A stretch of DNA of 64,000 nucleotides from Streptomyces sp. SID12488 (GCF_010548275.1 NZ_JAAGLT010000019.1:1-64000), one strand, 5' to 3'. Positions 49,605-59,726 are shown, counted from the stretch's first letter. Numbers and translations: made by a program. Notes: generated from the letters alone by a model not told the origin.

Positions 49605-50522
49605 CTAGCCGACCAGACGGCGGCGCCATTCCAGGGGGCTGACGGTGATGGCCCGGTCGGGGTCACGGTCCCAGTCGGCCTGGAGACCGGCCGCTGCCAG
49701 GGCGGCCACGACCTCGTGTCCGATGGCCGCGGTGGTCTCGGACGAGCCGTCGAAACCTCCGTAGAGGAGTGTCAGTCCGTGGCCGGCCGCGGCGGAGTCC
49801 GTGCACTGGGAGTGGAAGTAGACGAAGCCACGGGCGTCGGTCCCGCCTTCGGCGCCGATCTCGGACCGGCCGCAGCCGCGGCAGCAGGTGAAGTTCTCGC
49901 GGGCGGTGATACCGGCCTCCCGCAGGGCGGTGAACGCGCGGGTGAGTCGTTCCGGGTCTGTCTCGCCCTTCCATTCGGCCTGCTCCGCGACGCGCTCCAG
50001 CCACATCCGGTCGGCCAGCGCCGCCGCCTGCTCACGCGACACGGGCCGACGGTCCGCGGTGACCAGGTACTCCTCGGCGAGCTCCGCCAGTTCGGCACGG
50101 TCCGCGTAGCCGCCGACCAGCGCCTCACGGACGCGCTTCGCCAAGTCCCCGCGCTCGCCCTCGTCCAGGTCGAGCGGCGGCACCTCGCGGGTGGGGCCCA
50201 TGTCCACCGGCGACCAGGCCGGATCATTGCGCCACCCGGACTCTTGCCGGGCCCAGCCGGTCATCGCCCCGATCACGCCTTCGGGACCGTCGACCAGCAC
50301 CTGGAAGTGCCGGTCGGCGGTACCGTCGCGGTGCTCCAGCGTGTAGTCCCCGCCGGCCTCGTGCCAGACCTGGGCGAAGACGTCGGGCAGGTCGGGTATC
50401 CGCTGGACCACCAGGAACCGGTCACCGGCACCGCCGATCCGCCGCACCAGCCCGGCCAGTTCCTCCGCGGACACACGGACGTGCCGCTCCCCGTTCTCCG
50501 TCTTCACCACGATCTCGAGCAT
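49605..50522 (-). CDS. Conserved protein of unknown function (DUF6891-like)
   Basis: A 305-residue soluble protein. The second half has ENFTCCRGCGRSEIG, followed by ARGFVYFHSQCTDSAAAG and LLYGGFDG, a pattern I associate with DUF6891 proteins of actinobacteria. The CCxxC cysteines could bind zinc. The N-terminal third, with FLVVQRIPDLPDVFAQVW, is a separate small domain of unknown type. It is convergent with the GntR gene, 20 bases away, and starts ATG at 50522. Confidence 0.7.
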   Translation of the reverse strand: MLEIVVKTENGERHVRVSAEELAGLVRRIGGAGDRFLVVQRIPDLPDVFAQVWHEAGGDYTLEHRDGTADRHFQVLVDGPEGVIGAMTGWARQESGWRNDPAWSPVDMGPTREVPPLDLDEGERGDLAKRVREALVGGYADRAELAELAEEYLVTADRRPVSREQAAALADRMWLERVAEQAEWKGETDPERLTRAFTALREAGITARENFTCCRGCGRSEIGAEGGTDARGFVYFHSQCTDSAAAGHGLTLLYGGFDGSSETTAAIGHEVVAALAAAGLQADWDRDPDRAITVSPLEWRRRLVG

Positions 50523-50573
50523 GCCCAGACTCTGACACGCCCCACTGACAACGGACCTCCCGGGAGCCGCGGC

Positions 50574-51152
50574 TCAGCTCACCCTTTCCGCCGAGTGCTT
50601 CGCGCCCCGCAGACCCACCTCGGTCGGCAGCGACTTGAGGCCCGCCGAGTCGCGGGCGTTGGCCAACGCCTCCGTCGTGAGACGGGCTACCGCCTCGCCC
50701 GGGGCCGCGTGCGGCTGCAGGAGGAGTTGGATCCGGGCCTCGGGGGCTGTACGGCGGCCTGACAGGGTGACATGGGCTCGTTGCACGCCCTCCAGACGGG
50801 CCGCCTCTCCCGCGATCGCGTTCTCCATGGCCCGGCCTCGCAGCAGAGCGCCCTCCCCGTCGCCCGTGTCGACCAGCACCTCGGTGAGGCGGCGTCGGCG
50901 GAGCACGGCGGCCAGCCACCACAGGGACAGGAGGACCAGCGCGGCCAGGACGGCGAGTACCGCCGGCCACCACCAGCCCGCGTCCCGGTAGTGGGTCCGT
51001 TCGGCGTTGCTCAGCAGTACGTCGTGGCGGTCGTCGTGGATCCACCACGTCGGCCATCGGCTGCCGAGCCCCACGGCCAGGACCGAGCCGCCGATGACGA
51101 TCAGGCCCAGGCCCGTGAGCCCCAGCAGTACGCGGTTGACGATGCGCGGCAT
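50574..51152 (-). CDS. Alkaline-shock membrane anchor AmaP-like protein
   Basis: A 192-residue protein. Two N-terminal helices (about 8-27 and 62-83) are followed by an Asp23-like soluble domain (about 85-185) containing AGEAARLEGVQRAHVTLSGR. In Staphylococcus, AmaP anchors Asp23 to the membrane; the operon here has two Asp23-like proteins upstream, so it should play the same role. ATG at 51152, six bases after the previous stop. It is the last gene of the operon. Confidence 0.83.
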   Translation of the reverse strand: MPRIVNRVLLGLTGLGLIVIGGSVLAVGLGSRWPTWWIHDDRHDVLLSNAERTHYRDAGWWWPAVLAVLAALVLLSLWWLAAVLRRRRLTEVLVDTGDGEGALLRGRAMENAIAGEAARLEGVQRAHVTLSGRRTAPEARIQLLLQPHAAPGEAVARLTTEALANARDSAGLKSLPTEVGLRGAKHSAERVS

Positions 51153-51158
51153 CCGTCC

Positions 51159-51860
51159 TCACCCCTTCCGGCCGGCGCGGGCAACGCGCACCGACAGGGC
51201 CGGCGGCCGGGACAGGCCGAGGCTCCTGATCGCGTCGGTGAGCACGTCGTCCAGGTCGGCCCGTACGTCGTCGAGTTCGCGGAAGTGGGACACCGCGCGG
51301 ATGTCGGCCCTGGTACGGGTCATCCGGACCCGAACCGACTGGATGCCGGACACCTCAACAGCCCGGTCGCGCAGCACCATCGCGGCGGCGGCTCGGTGCA
51401 GGCCCGCCCGGACGTCGGCGTGGGTGCGCCGCATCGGCAGGACGCCGCGCAGGCCGGGGGTGACGGCGAGGACGAGCAGCCAGACGCCGAGGACCACGGC
51501 GATGCCGGCGCCGACCAGGACCCAGGTGTCGTCGAGAGGGCGCTGCGCGAGCTGCCTTGCCAGCGACCTGCGCCAGCTCATGGCGGAGCGGTTGGCGCGT
51601 ACGGCGGTGATGTCGTAGAGGAAGGCGCCCGCGCCGAAGAGGAGCAGCAGCGCGAGGATGGCCGCGGGGATCCGGCGCGCCGACCAGAAGCGGTGGCCGG
51701 GGGCGTCGTACGTGTCGTCGAGCGTGGGCAGTGGGTCGTGGACGGGGGCGGCCGAGGATCGCCCCGGTCCCGTGGTGTCGTTCTCCGCGTCTTTCGTTTT
51801 CTCCAGTACTGGCAGTCGTTGGGTGTTCCCGGAGCCGTCGAAGTCCTGGGGCTCACTCAT
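51159..51860 (-). CDS. DUF6286 family membrane protein
   Basis: A 233-residue protein. A disordered acidic N-terminus is followed by two helices (about 65-88 and 112-133) and a soluble domain with HRAAAAMVLRDRAVEVSGIQSVRVRM. The conserved C-terminal part resembles that of AmaP and of the DUF6286 proteins found in actinobacterial Asp23 operons. It overlaps the upstream Asp23-like gene by 4 bases (ATGA). It is probably a second membrane partner of Asp23. Confidence 0.75.
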   Translation of the reverse strand: MSEPQDFDGSGNTQRLPVLEKTKDAENDTTGPGRSSAAPVHDPLPTLDDTYDAPGHRFWSARRIPAAILALLLLFGAGAFLYDITAVRANRSAMSWRRSLARQLAQRPLDDTWVLVGAGIAVVLGVWLLVLAVTPGLRGVLPMRRTHADVRAGLHRAAAAMVLRDRAVEVSGIQSVRVRMTRTRADIRAVSHFRELDDVRADLDDVLTDAIRSLGLSRPPALSVRVARAGRKG

Positions 51861-52270
51861 CGCGTCCTCCCCTGTGCCTTCCCTGGTGCCGCAGCGTGCG
51901 GCGGTGTCAGGTGCAGCCGCTCGATCTCCACAGCGACCTCCGGCACATCCATTCCCGCCAGCCCGTGTACCCGCGAAGTGACCCGATCACGCACGGTCGC
52001 GCACTGGCCACCGATATCGGAGGGATAAGGGAGTTCGAGGCTCACGCGGACGCGGGCCCTGTCGTGGTGGACGACGACCGTGGCGTGCGGAGGGACCGCG
52101 TCCGGGGGCAGCTCGGCCAGCGCCTCGCGGGCCGCCTGCGCGGCGATCTTCGCGACGACCCGGTCGGCGATCCGGGTGGCGCCGCGATCGCCCGGCGGCA
52201 CGGCCCCCGGTGCCCTGCCGGGCGTACGGGTCTGTCCAGACCGCTCCTCACCGGACTGCTCCTCGACCAC
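51857..52270 (-). CDS. Asp23-like protein, divergent second copy
   Basis: A 137-residue soluble protein. The central part (about 30-120, TRIADRVVAKIAAQAAREAL and VVHHDRARVRVSLELPYP) follows the Asp23/Gls24 pattern: N-terminal IADxVxxKIA, a beta strand, then a helix with VRDRVTSRVHGLAGMDV. It is shorter and more divergent than the copy at 52516-53016. GTG start, six bases after the preceding stop. It is part of the same leftward operon. Confidence 0.8.
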   Translation of the reverse strand: MVEEQSGEERSGQTRTPGRAPGAVPPGDRGATRIADRVVAKIAAQAAREALAELPPDAVPPHATVVVHHDRARVRVSLELPYPSDIGGQCATVRDRVTSRVHGLAGMDVPEVAVEIERLHLTPPHAAAPGKAQGRTR

Positions 52271-52276
52271 GGGACG

Positions 52277-52462
52277 TCAGCGCCGTCGGTCGTCGCGGGT
52301 GCGGAAGAAGTCGCCCAGGTCCAGGTCGCCCTCCAGGAACCGGCCGACGACGAAGCCGAGGGCACCCAGGGCCGCCACCAGGAGGAACGCGCCGAAGCCG
52401 CCGAAGTACCCGGCGAATCCCAGCGCCATTCCGGCGATCATGCCGATCACGGCGATGCTCAT
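52277..52462 (-). CDS. Small membrane protein (DUF2273-like)
   Basis: A 61-residue protein with two hydrophobic helices (about 3-20 and 22-42), ending in an acidic-basic tail FRTRDDRRR. Its form and place in an Asp23 operon match the DUF2273 proteins found in many Gram-positive alkaline-shock loci. ATG at 52462 is chosen; a GTG at 52519 overlapping the asp23 stop by 4 bases is an alternative that adds 19 residues. Confidence 0.75.
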   Translation of the reverse strand: MSIAVIGMIAGMALGFAGYFGGFGAFLLVAALGALGFVVGRFLEGDLDLGDFFRTRDDRRR

Positions 52463-52515
52463 GCTGCCCTGCCTTCCCGGTCCTTTTCCGGTCCCATTCC
52501 GATGCCCCGAATCCG

Positions 52516-53016
52516 TCACTGCAGCCGGGGTTCGGGTTCTTCTTCCTCTTCCTCGGGCAGCTTGACGTCCGTCACCGCGATGTTGACCTCGACGACCTCC
52601 AGGCCGGTCATGCGCTCGACGGCCGCGATGACGTTCTCGCGCACGGCCCGGGCGACGTCGCCGATCGAGACGCCGTACTCGACGACGATCTCCAGGTCGA
52701 GGGCCGTCTGCACCTCACCGACCTCGGCCTTCACGCCGCGGCTGACGGACTTCGAGGCACCGCCCGGCACCCGGTCACGGACCACGCCGAAGGTCCGGGA
52801 CAGGCCGCTGCCCATGGCGTGCACGCCGAGGACGTCACGGGCGGCGAGCCCGGCGATCTTCTCGACGACTCCGTCGGCGATCGTGGTGCGCCCCCGGCCG
52901 GCGGGGTCGCCACCGCCGCGTCTGGTGACGTTCGTCTTCAGGAGCGGGTCGGCCGACGGGTCGTCGCCCTCGTTCCCGGGCTGCTCTGGCCTGTTCCGCC
53001 GGGTCATGTCGGTCAT
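52516..53016 (-). CDS. Asp23/Gls24 family envelope stress protein
   Basis: A 166-residue soluble protein. The Asp23 domain (about 40-155) has TTIADGVVEKIAGLAARDVLGVHAM, as TIADGVVEKIAGLAARDV, ALDLEIVVEYGVSI and VERMTGLEVVEVNIAVTDV. The N-terminus is disordered and the C-terminus is acidic (EEEEEEPEP). In Staphylococcus, Asp23 lies beneath the membrane and its loss triggers cell-wall stress. ATG at 53016 follows AAAGGGA. It is the first gene of a five-gene leftward operon ending with the AmaP-like gene. Confidence 0.9.
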   Translation of the reverse strand: MTDMTRRNRPEQPGNEGDDPSADPLLKTNVTRRGGGDPAGRGRTTIADGVVEKIAGLAARDVLGVHAMGSGLSRTFGVVRDRVPGGASKSVSRGVKAEVGEVQTALDLEIVVEYGVSIGDVARAVRENVIAAVERMTGLEVVEVNIAVTDVKLPEEEEEEPEPRLQ

Positions 53017-53181
53017 CGCCGTACATCCCTTTCGGTCGTCCTCCACGGCCCACAGTAGGCGGGGTCGGGCGAACGCGCGCCGGGGATGCGGCAGGCAGGC
53101 GAAACGGGCGTCGGCGACCGCGCCCTGAGCCGCCGTGCCGCTCGGTTCGAGCGGCGGACAGGTGCGCCACAGACGAAAACC

Positions 53182-53211
53182 AGGGGCCGCCGCCCACCGA
53201 CAGCGGCCCCT
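53182..53211 (-). terminator. Terminator after the enoyl-CoA hydratase gene
   Basis: AGGGGCCGC (53182-53190) pairs with GCGGCCCCT (53203-53211), 12-base loop. On the minus strand it is followed by TGGTTTTCG. It separates the enoyl-CoA hydratase gene from the Asp23 operon. Confidence 0.75.
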
Positions 53212-53233
53212 CATGAGCGGGTGCGGGCGGGGG

Positions 53234-54055
53234 TCAGTCGCCGACGCCCGCCAGGTCCCGCAGTCGGCGGGCCTGGGCGGCGCGTTCCGCGGTGCGCTGT
53301 TCGTCGTACGTCCGGCCCTGGACGCCGCGCAGCAGCGCCTTCGTCTCGACGAGGGCGTCGCGGGGCGCGGCGAGCAGCGCGGCCGACAGTTCGCGTACGG
53401 CGTCGTCGAGCCGCTCGGCGGGCACGGCGATGTTGGCGAGGCCCGTGTTCACGGCCTCCTCGGCCTGGACGAAGCGGCCGGTCGCGCAGATCTCCAGCGC
53501 GCGGGCGTAGCCGACGAGGCCGACGAGCGGATGGGTGCCCGTCAGGTCGGGGACGAGGCCCAGGCTGGTCTCGCGCATGGCGAACTGCACGTCGTCGGCG
53601 ACGACGCGCAGGTCACAGGCGAGGGCGAGCTGGAAGCCCGCGCCGACGGCGTGTCCCTGGACGGCGGCGATGGACACGAGGTCGCTGCGCCGCCACCAGG
53701 TGAAGCCCTCCTGGTACTCGGCGATGGTGCCGTCCAGGGTGGCGTCGTCGCTGCGCGCGAGCTCGATGAACGACGGCTCGCCGTCGAACCCCTCGGGCGT
53801 GAACGCCTGTCGGTCGAGTCCGGCCGAGAACGACCTGCCCTCGGCGCGCAGCACGACGACACGCACGGTGCCCGGCAGCAGCCGGCCCGCTTCGGCCAGC
53901 GCCCGCCACAGAGCGGGGCTCTGCGCGTTGCGCTTGGCGGCGTTGGTCAGCGTCACCGTGGCGACCGCGTCGTCGACGGTGAGTCGTACGCCGTCCTTGT
54001 CGAGTACGGGAACCTCGGGACCTTGACCAACAACGTCCTGGTCGAACGAAGCCAT
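53234..54055 (-). CDS. Enoyl-CoA hydratase/isomerase family protein
   Basis: A 273-residue crotonase-fold protein. The CoA-binding and oxyanion-hole segments are FSAGLDRQAF near 75-84 and AVQGHAVGAGFQLALACD near 132-149. ETSLGLVPDLTGT carries one of the usual catalytic acid positions. It probably acts in beta-oxidation or a related CoA pathway. Whether it is a hydratase or isomerase cannot be decided from sequence. ATG at 54055; the gene follows gbn on the same strand but is separated from it by a hairpin. Confidence 0.87.
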   Translation of the reverse strand: MASFDQDVVGQGPEVPVLDKDGVRLTVDDAVATVTLTNAAKRNAQSPALWRALAEAGRLLPGTVRVVVLRAEGRSFSAGLDRQAFTPEGFDGEPSFIELARSDDATLDGTIAEYQEGFTWWRRSDLVSIAAVQGHAVGAGFQLALACDLRVVADDVQFAMRETSLGLVPDLTGTHPLVGLVGYARALEICATGRFVQAEEAVNTGLANIAVPAERLDDAVRELSAALLAAPRDALVETKALLRGVQGRTYDEQRTAERAAQARRLRDLAGVGD

Positions 54056-54128
54056 GGGGCGCCTCCGATGAGTGCGGTCGGATCAGATGCGTGCCCCTTA
54101 CGGGACGCACCTAAGTGACTGCACAGTA

Positions 54129-54162
54129 ACCACCCGGCCGGTCAGCAGACCGACCGGGTGGT
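54129..54162 (-). terminator. Terminator after gbn
   Basis: ACCACCCGG-C-CGGTC (54129-54143) pairs with GACCG-A-CCGGGTGGT (54148-54162), 14 pairs with one mismatch, loop AGCA. It lies between gbn and the enoyl-CoA hydratase gene. Confidence 0.75.
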
Positions 54163-54191
54163 CACCATCGAAACCGACGAGTCGTCGGGGA

Positions 54192-54413
54192 TCAGGCCGA
54201 AGTGGCCTTCTTGCCCCGTGTCGCCCCGCCCCGGCCACGGAGCGTGACGCCCGACTCGCTGAGCATCCGGTGTACGAAGCCATACGAGCGACCGGTTTCT
54301 TCGGCCAGCGCTCGAATGCTCGCACCGGAGTCGTACTTCTTCTTCAGGTCTGCCGCGAGCTTGTCGCGCGCGGCGCCGGTTACCCGGCTGCCCTTCTTCA
54401 GAGTCTCGGCCAC
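54192..54413 (-). CDS. gbn: GATC-binding nucleoid-associated protein Gbn-like
   Basis: A 73-residue basic DNA-binding protein. The helix-turn-helix (about 14-55) has SGASIRALAEETGRSYGFVHRML, as ASIRALAEETGRSYG and FVHRML, and the basic tail is RGRGGATRGKKATSA. It matches my recollection of Gbn (SCO1839), a small nucleoid protein of Streptomyces that recognises GATC-containing sites and affects development and antibiotic production. The GTG at 54413 follows GAGGAGG by 5 bases, so the start is secure. Clustered GATC sites lie about 270-340 bases upstream. Confidence 0.9.
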   Translation of the reverse strand: MAETLKKGSRVTGAARDKLAADLKKKYDSGASIRALAEETGRSYGFVHRMLSESGVTLRGRGGATRGKKATSA

Positions 54414-54616
54414 CCGTGCCTCCTCGTGCGGAAGTGCGCTCTGGTCCTCTCATGATCACCCCTCGAGCGCCTCATGGCCACCCATTCGGCAAGGTCCGTG
54501 CGACAAGGTTTTGACGACAGGAGCGTGTCCCCACAAGTGGAATCACTGATTCCGCACAGGCTTGTCCGTACGGCCGAACGAGTTGTTCCGCGAAGTGCCT
54601 GGTCAGGAACGCGCGA

Positions 54617-54649
54617 CGGCCGGGCCCTTGTCGACGAAGGGCCCGGCCG
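54617..54649 (-). terminator. Terminator after the ABC-F gene
   Basis: A 13-bp perfect stem with a 7-base loop lies about 130 bases beyond the ABC-F stop and upstream of gbn. There is no T run. Confidence 0.6.
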
Positions 54650-54683
54650 CGAAATGAATGTAGGACACACCTCGGTATGAGGA

Positions 54684-54751
54684 GATCTCACTCAGATGAT
54701 GGATCACGGATCGGCCGAATGATCCAGAGGAAGTGGATCAGCGATTCGATC
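54684..54751. repeat. Cluster of six GATC sites upstream of gbn
   Basis: Six GATC tetramers occur in 68 bases, far above the roughly one per several hundred bases expected in this composition. They are AGATCT, GGATCA, GGATCG, TGATCC, GGATCA and CGATCA. The region is in the 3' untranslated part of the ABC-F gene and upstream of gbn. Confidence 0.75.
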
Positions 54752-54776
54752 AAGCGACCATGAGCACCGAAGAGCC

Positions 54777-56375
<1,599 letters not shown>

Positions 56376-56574
56376 GGACAGACTCCAGGCGGGGGTTGTT
56401 GGCAAGGTGGGCGGCTGAGGACGTTCCCGCCGTCTAATGCGCGAGGAGAATGGCCATGGGGCAAGTCTAACGGGGTCGTGCAAGCACTTTCCCTGCGTGC
56501 TGGTGTTCGAGACGGGTCCCCCGTTCGGACCTCCGTCCGACGCCGCAGCTCAGGCGGCGTATCAGGATGACGCC

Positions 56575-57465
56575 ATGCAGTTCGACGACGACGCCGATCT
56601 CGACACCTCCGAGGTGCAGGACGTACGCGGCAGCCGGGTCCCGGGTGGCAGGGCGACCGTCGGGGGTGGCATCGGCGTCCTGCTCGCGCTCCTTCTGGGG
56701 CTGTTCTTCGGTGTCGGCCCCGATCAGCTGGGCCTGTCCTCAGGCGGCGACGGGCCCACGGCGACCGCCTCCTCCCTCGCACAGGTGCAGCAGACCTGCC
56801 GTACCGGCCGGGACGCGAACACCAGGGACGACTGCCGCATCGTGGCGGTGGTCAACAGCGTCCAGGACTTCTGGGACGCGGAGTTCACGCGCGGCCCGGA
56901 CACGTACACCCGGTCGCCGACCGTGGTCTTCAGCGAGCGGGTGGCCACCGCCTGCGGCACGGCGACCTCGGCGGTGGGCCCGTTCTACTGTCCCGGCGAC
57001 CGCAAGGTCTATCTTGACCTGGGCTTCTTCGACGAGCTGCGGACGACGTTCGGCACCGACGGCGGCCCGTTCGCACAGGCGTACGTGGTGGCGCACGAGT
57101 ACGGGCACCACGTCCAGGACCTCATGGGCACCCTGGGCAGGTCCCAGGACGGCCGTACGGGCGCGAAGAGCAACGCGGTACGGGTGGAGCTCCAGGCCGA
57201 CTGCTACGCGGGCGTGTGGGCCCACCACGCGACCACGACGAACGACGAGTCGACAGGCCGCCCGCTGATCACCAGCCTCACGGACGCCGACATCCGGGAC
57301 GGCCTGGACGCGGCGGCGGCCGTGGGCGACGACCGCATCCAGGAGCGCTTCCAGGGCCGGGTGACACCGGAGACATGGACCCACGGGTCGGCGAAGCAGC
57401 GTCAGCAGTGGTTCCGCGAGGGGTACCACACGGGGGACACCGCCCGCTGCGACACGTTCCGCTGA
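56575..57465 (+). CDS. Neutral zinc metallopeptidase (YpfJ family)
   Basis: A 296-residue membrane-anchored protease-like protein. One helix (about 30-48) is followed by an extracytoplasmic domain with His174-Glu175-x2-His178 in VVAHEYGHHVQD. The family also has ELQADCYAGVWAHH, whose Glu may complete zinc binding. Six cysteines may form disulfides. The function of the family is poorly known. ATG at 56575 is preceded by AGGA; the longer upstream frame is not family-like. Confidence 0.88.
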   Translation: MQFDDDADLDTSEVQDVRGSRVPGGRATVGGGIGVLLALLLGLFFGVGPDQLGLSSGGDGPTATASSLAQVQQTCRTGRDANTRDDCRIVAVVNSVQDFWDAEFTRGPDTYTRSPTVVFSERVATACGTATSAVGPFYCPGDRKVYLDLGFFDELRTTFGTDGGPFAQAYVVAHEYGHHVQDLMGTLGRSQDGRTGAKSNAVRVELQADCYAGVWAHHATTTNDESTGRPLITSLTDADIRDGLDAAAAVGDDRIQERFQGRVTPETWTHGSAKQRQQWFREGYHTGDTARCDTFR

Positions 57466-57550
57466 GCGGGGCGGGACGGGACGGGAGCGGGACTGCCTTG
57501 CCAGGGCGTTGTCAGTGGCCGGTGCAAGACTGGGCGCAGGCCGTTTTTTT

Positions 57551-57597
57551 CCGGTTTCCGGTTTCCGGTTTCCGGTTGTCCGGTCTCCGGTTTTCCG
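57551..57597. repeat. CCGGTTT tandem repeats
   Basis: After a run of seven T (57544-57550), CCGGTTT is repeated exactly three times (57551-57571), then in degenerate form (CCGGTTG, CCGGTCT, CCGGTTTT) to 57597. It lies between the metallopeptidase gene and the VOC-protein gene, ending 22 bases before the latter's start. Confidence 0.85.
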
Positions 57598-57619
57598 ACA
57601 GCGGGACCCAGGGAGTGTG

Positions 57620-58039
57620 ATGGGCATGGCAGGCACGGGCGGCGGGCGTCCCAGCGTCTACCCGACACTGGTGTACGCGGACGCGAAAGCGGCGATCCGG
57701 CAGCTCACGGAGGCTTTCGGCTTCACCGAGGCGTCGGTGTACGAGGGGGAGGACGGCTCGGTGCTGCACGCCGAGCTGGTGCAGGGCAACGGCGCGGTGA
57801 TGCTCGGCTCGAAAGGCCGTGGCGGTGTCTTCGACACGGCGATGAAGGACGCGGGCCCGTGCGGGGTGTACGTCGTCGTGGACGACGTCGACGCACACCA
57901 CCTGCAGGCCGTGGAGCACGGCGCGGACATCCTGATGCCCCCGACGGACCAGGAATACGGCTCGCGCGACTACATGGCACGCGACATCGAGGGCAACATC
58001 TGGAGCTTCGGCACATACGCGCCCGAGATACAGGCCTGA
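57620..58039 (+). CDS. VOC-superfamily (glyoxalase-like) protein
   Basis: A 139-residue protein of the vicinal oxygen chelate fold. PTLVYADAKAAIRQLTEAFGF near the start and the C-terminal DPEGN variant DIEGNIWSFGTY are typical of the PhnB/YnfA-like branch. It may act as a hydrolase or binding protein. The substrate is unknown. ATG at 57620 follows GGGA; an ATG two codons later is possible. A stretch of tandem repeats ends 22 bases upstream. Confidence 0.87.
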   Translation: MGMAGTGGGRPSVYPTLVYADAKAAIRQLTEAFGFTEASVYEGEDGSVLHAELVQGNGAVMLGSKGRGGVFDTAMKDAGPCGVYVVVDDVDAHHLQAVEHGADILMPPTDQEYGSRDYMARDIEGNIWSFGTYAPEIQA

Positions 58040-58078
58040 CCTTCTCCATCCGCCCCGGGCAGAGCCTGGCTGCCCGCC

Positions 58079-59416
58079 CTAGTTGCCTCCGGTGTGCACC
58101 TGGAAGGCGGCGCGGCGTACGGCCTTGGCGAGGGCCGGGTCGGGGTGGGCGGCGGCGAGGGCGACCAGGACCTGGACGGTGCGGGGGTGGCCGACCGCGC
58201 GCACCTCGTCGAGGAGCGCGGGGATGGTCGGCTGCACCGCGGACTCCAGATGGCGCACGAGCAGGGGCGCCTCGCCGTGGTCGGCGACGGCCGCGGCGGT
58301 GTCGACCCACATCCAGGTGGCCTCCTCGCGGGTGAGCACCTCGTAGGCGTCCTCGGGGTCGATCCCGTCGTGCTCGGCCAGCCACAGCAGGGCGTAAGGC
58401 CGCAGCGGGGTCTTCTCCGTCACGGCGCGCACCTCGGGCTCGGCGGCGCCGCCGACCACCCGGAGTGCCTCGAAGGCGAGACCGCGCAGCAGGGCGTCCT
58501 CACCGCGGGCGGCGACGACTAGCTCGGCGACCGCGCTGCCGACGGGGCGGGCGGCGAGCCAGGCCCGGTACTCGGCGCGGGCCGCGTTGGGACGCAGCTG
58601 GGAGCAGCCGCGCAGCATGTCCTCGGCGTTCTGCTCGATGTTGCCGGCCGGGCTCTGCGCGGCGACGCAGATCTGCTCCAGCTTGACCCACACCGCCCAG
58701 CTGCCGAGCGGGGTGAGCGTGGCGTGGCCGTCGCCGTAGGTGAGGGCGCCGACGGAGGCCAGGGCGTGCAGCGCCCAGTCGAGGAGGGGAGCGAGCGGGG
58801 TGTCCTCGACGGAAGTCGCCTCGGGCTGCTGCGACACCGGCTCGGGCTGGGGGCCGTAGGGGATCTCGCAGCGCTCGGTGCGCAGTTCCGTGACCCGCTG
58901 CTCCAGGAGGTCCAGGAGCTGCTCCATGGGGACGGGCCCCGCGGACAGTTGGAGGAAGGAGAGCACCTGGGGCATCGCGGAGACGACCTCGGCGACGGCG
59001 GCGGGCTCGTGGTCCGCCTCCTCCGGGTGGGCGATCGACCAGGCGTCGAAGAGCGCGACCCAGCCGCGCAGCACGGCGCTGTCGTCGCGGTTCCAGGCGC
59101 GCAGGCGCCAGCCGGGGCGCGCGATGTCGCCGTGCACCTCGACGAGTCCGGCGAGCCGGGCGGTGTCCCAGTCGTGGCGGACCTGATCCGGACTCAGCCC
59201 CAGTTCGGAGGCGGCCCGTTCGGCGGTGGCGTCGGACAGGGCGCCCCTGCCGTCGGAGGACCCTCCGTCATGGCCGGGCCGCAGGGAGGGGTCCGCCCAG
59301 CGGGCCACGCGGGCCGCGCCGGCCAGACCGGAGCGGGCCATTCTGGCCAGTTCCGCCGGGGCCGGTGTCCCCTCGGGCGGACGCGGGGCGGGGCGGCGCG
59401 AGCGCCGCTGGTTCAT
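58079..59416 (-). CDS. Conserved Streptomyces protein of unknown function
   Basis: A 445-residue soluble protein. The first 40 residues are basic and Pro-rich. The rest is almost entirely helical, with Ala/Leu-rich repeats in the last 150 residues that resemble HEAT-type repeats (for example VRAVGHPRTVQVLVALAAAHPD). A winged-helix-like stretch near LGLSPDQVRHDWDTARLAGLV could bind nucleic acid. I do not recognise a named family. ATG at 59416; the upstream frame is low complexity. It is convergent with the VOC gene. Confidence 0.68.
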   Translation of the reverse strand: MNQRRSRRPAPRPPEGTPAPAELARMARSGLAGAARVARWADPSLRPGHDGGSSDGRGALSDATAERAASELGLSPDQVRHDWDTARLAGLVEVHGDIARPGWRLRAWNRDDSAVLRGWVALFDAWSIAHPEEADHEPAAVAEVVSAMPQVLSFLQLSAGPVPMEQLLDLLEQRVTELRTERCEIPYGPQPEPVSQQPEATSVEDTPLAPLLDWALHALASVGALTYGDGHATLTPLGSWAVWVKLEQICVAAQSPAGNIEQNAEDMLRGCSQLRPNAARAEYRAWLAARPVGSAVAELVVAARGEDALLRGLAFEALRVVGGAAEPEVRAVTEKTPLRPYALLWLAEHDGIDPEDAYEVLTREEATWMWVDTAAAVADHGEAPLLVRHLESAVQPTIPALLDEVRAVGHPRTVQVLVALAAAHPDPALAKAVRRAAFQVHTGGN

Positions 59417-59726
59417 CGCTCGTGGGGCGGCGGCCAGGGGTCGCGGGCGGACAAGTCGAAGCCTGGAGTCGCGCGGGATACGGGACGTCACGGGTGCAGT
59501 CTTCCGGTTGACGGTCCGAAAACCCAAACGGAATGCCACGGCGGGCCACAGGGCCGGCCGAGGGAGGGGGCTCGGGTAGGGGTTCAGGGGGGTGTTCTAG
59601 CCAGTGGTCCAGGCTTGAACGGAAGGGGGTGTGCAGTACGGCGGTGCGTGGGCAAAGGGCTGCGGACCAGGCGTTATACCCGGTGGACGCCGGCCGGGGC
59701 CGTCGACCGCCGGGCGGCCGGGTCGC

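Larger units (their letters stand above)
54414..54776. other. Intergenic region between ABC-F and gbn with GATC cluster
   Basis: There are 363 bases without a gene. It holds a strong hairpin (CGGCCGGGCCCTT at 54617-54629 with AAGGGCCCGGCCG at 54637-54649), probably the ABC-F terminator. It also has six GATC sites at 54684, 54702, 54709, 54721, 54736 and 54748, with another at 54456. The gbn promoter should lie here but could not be placed. Confidence 0.6.
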
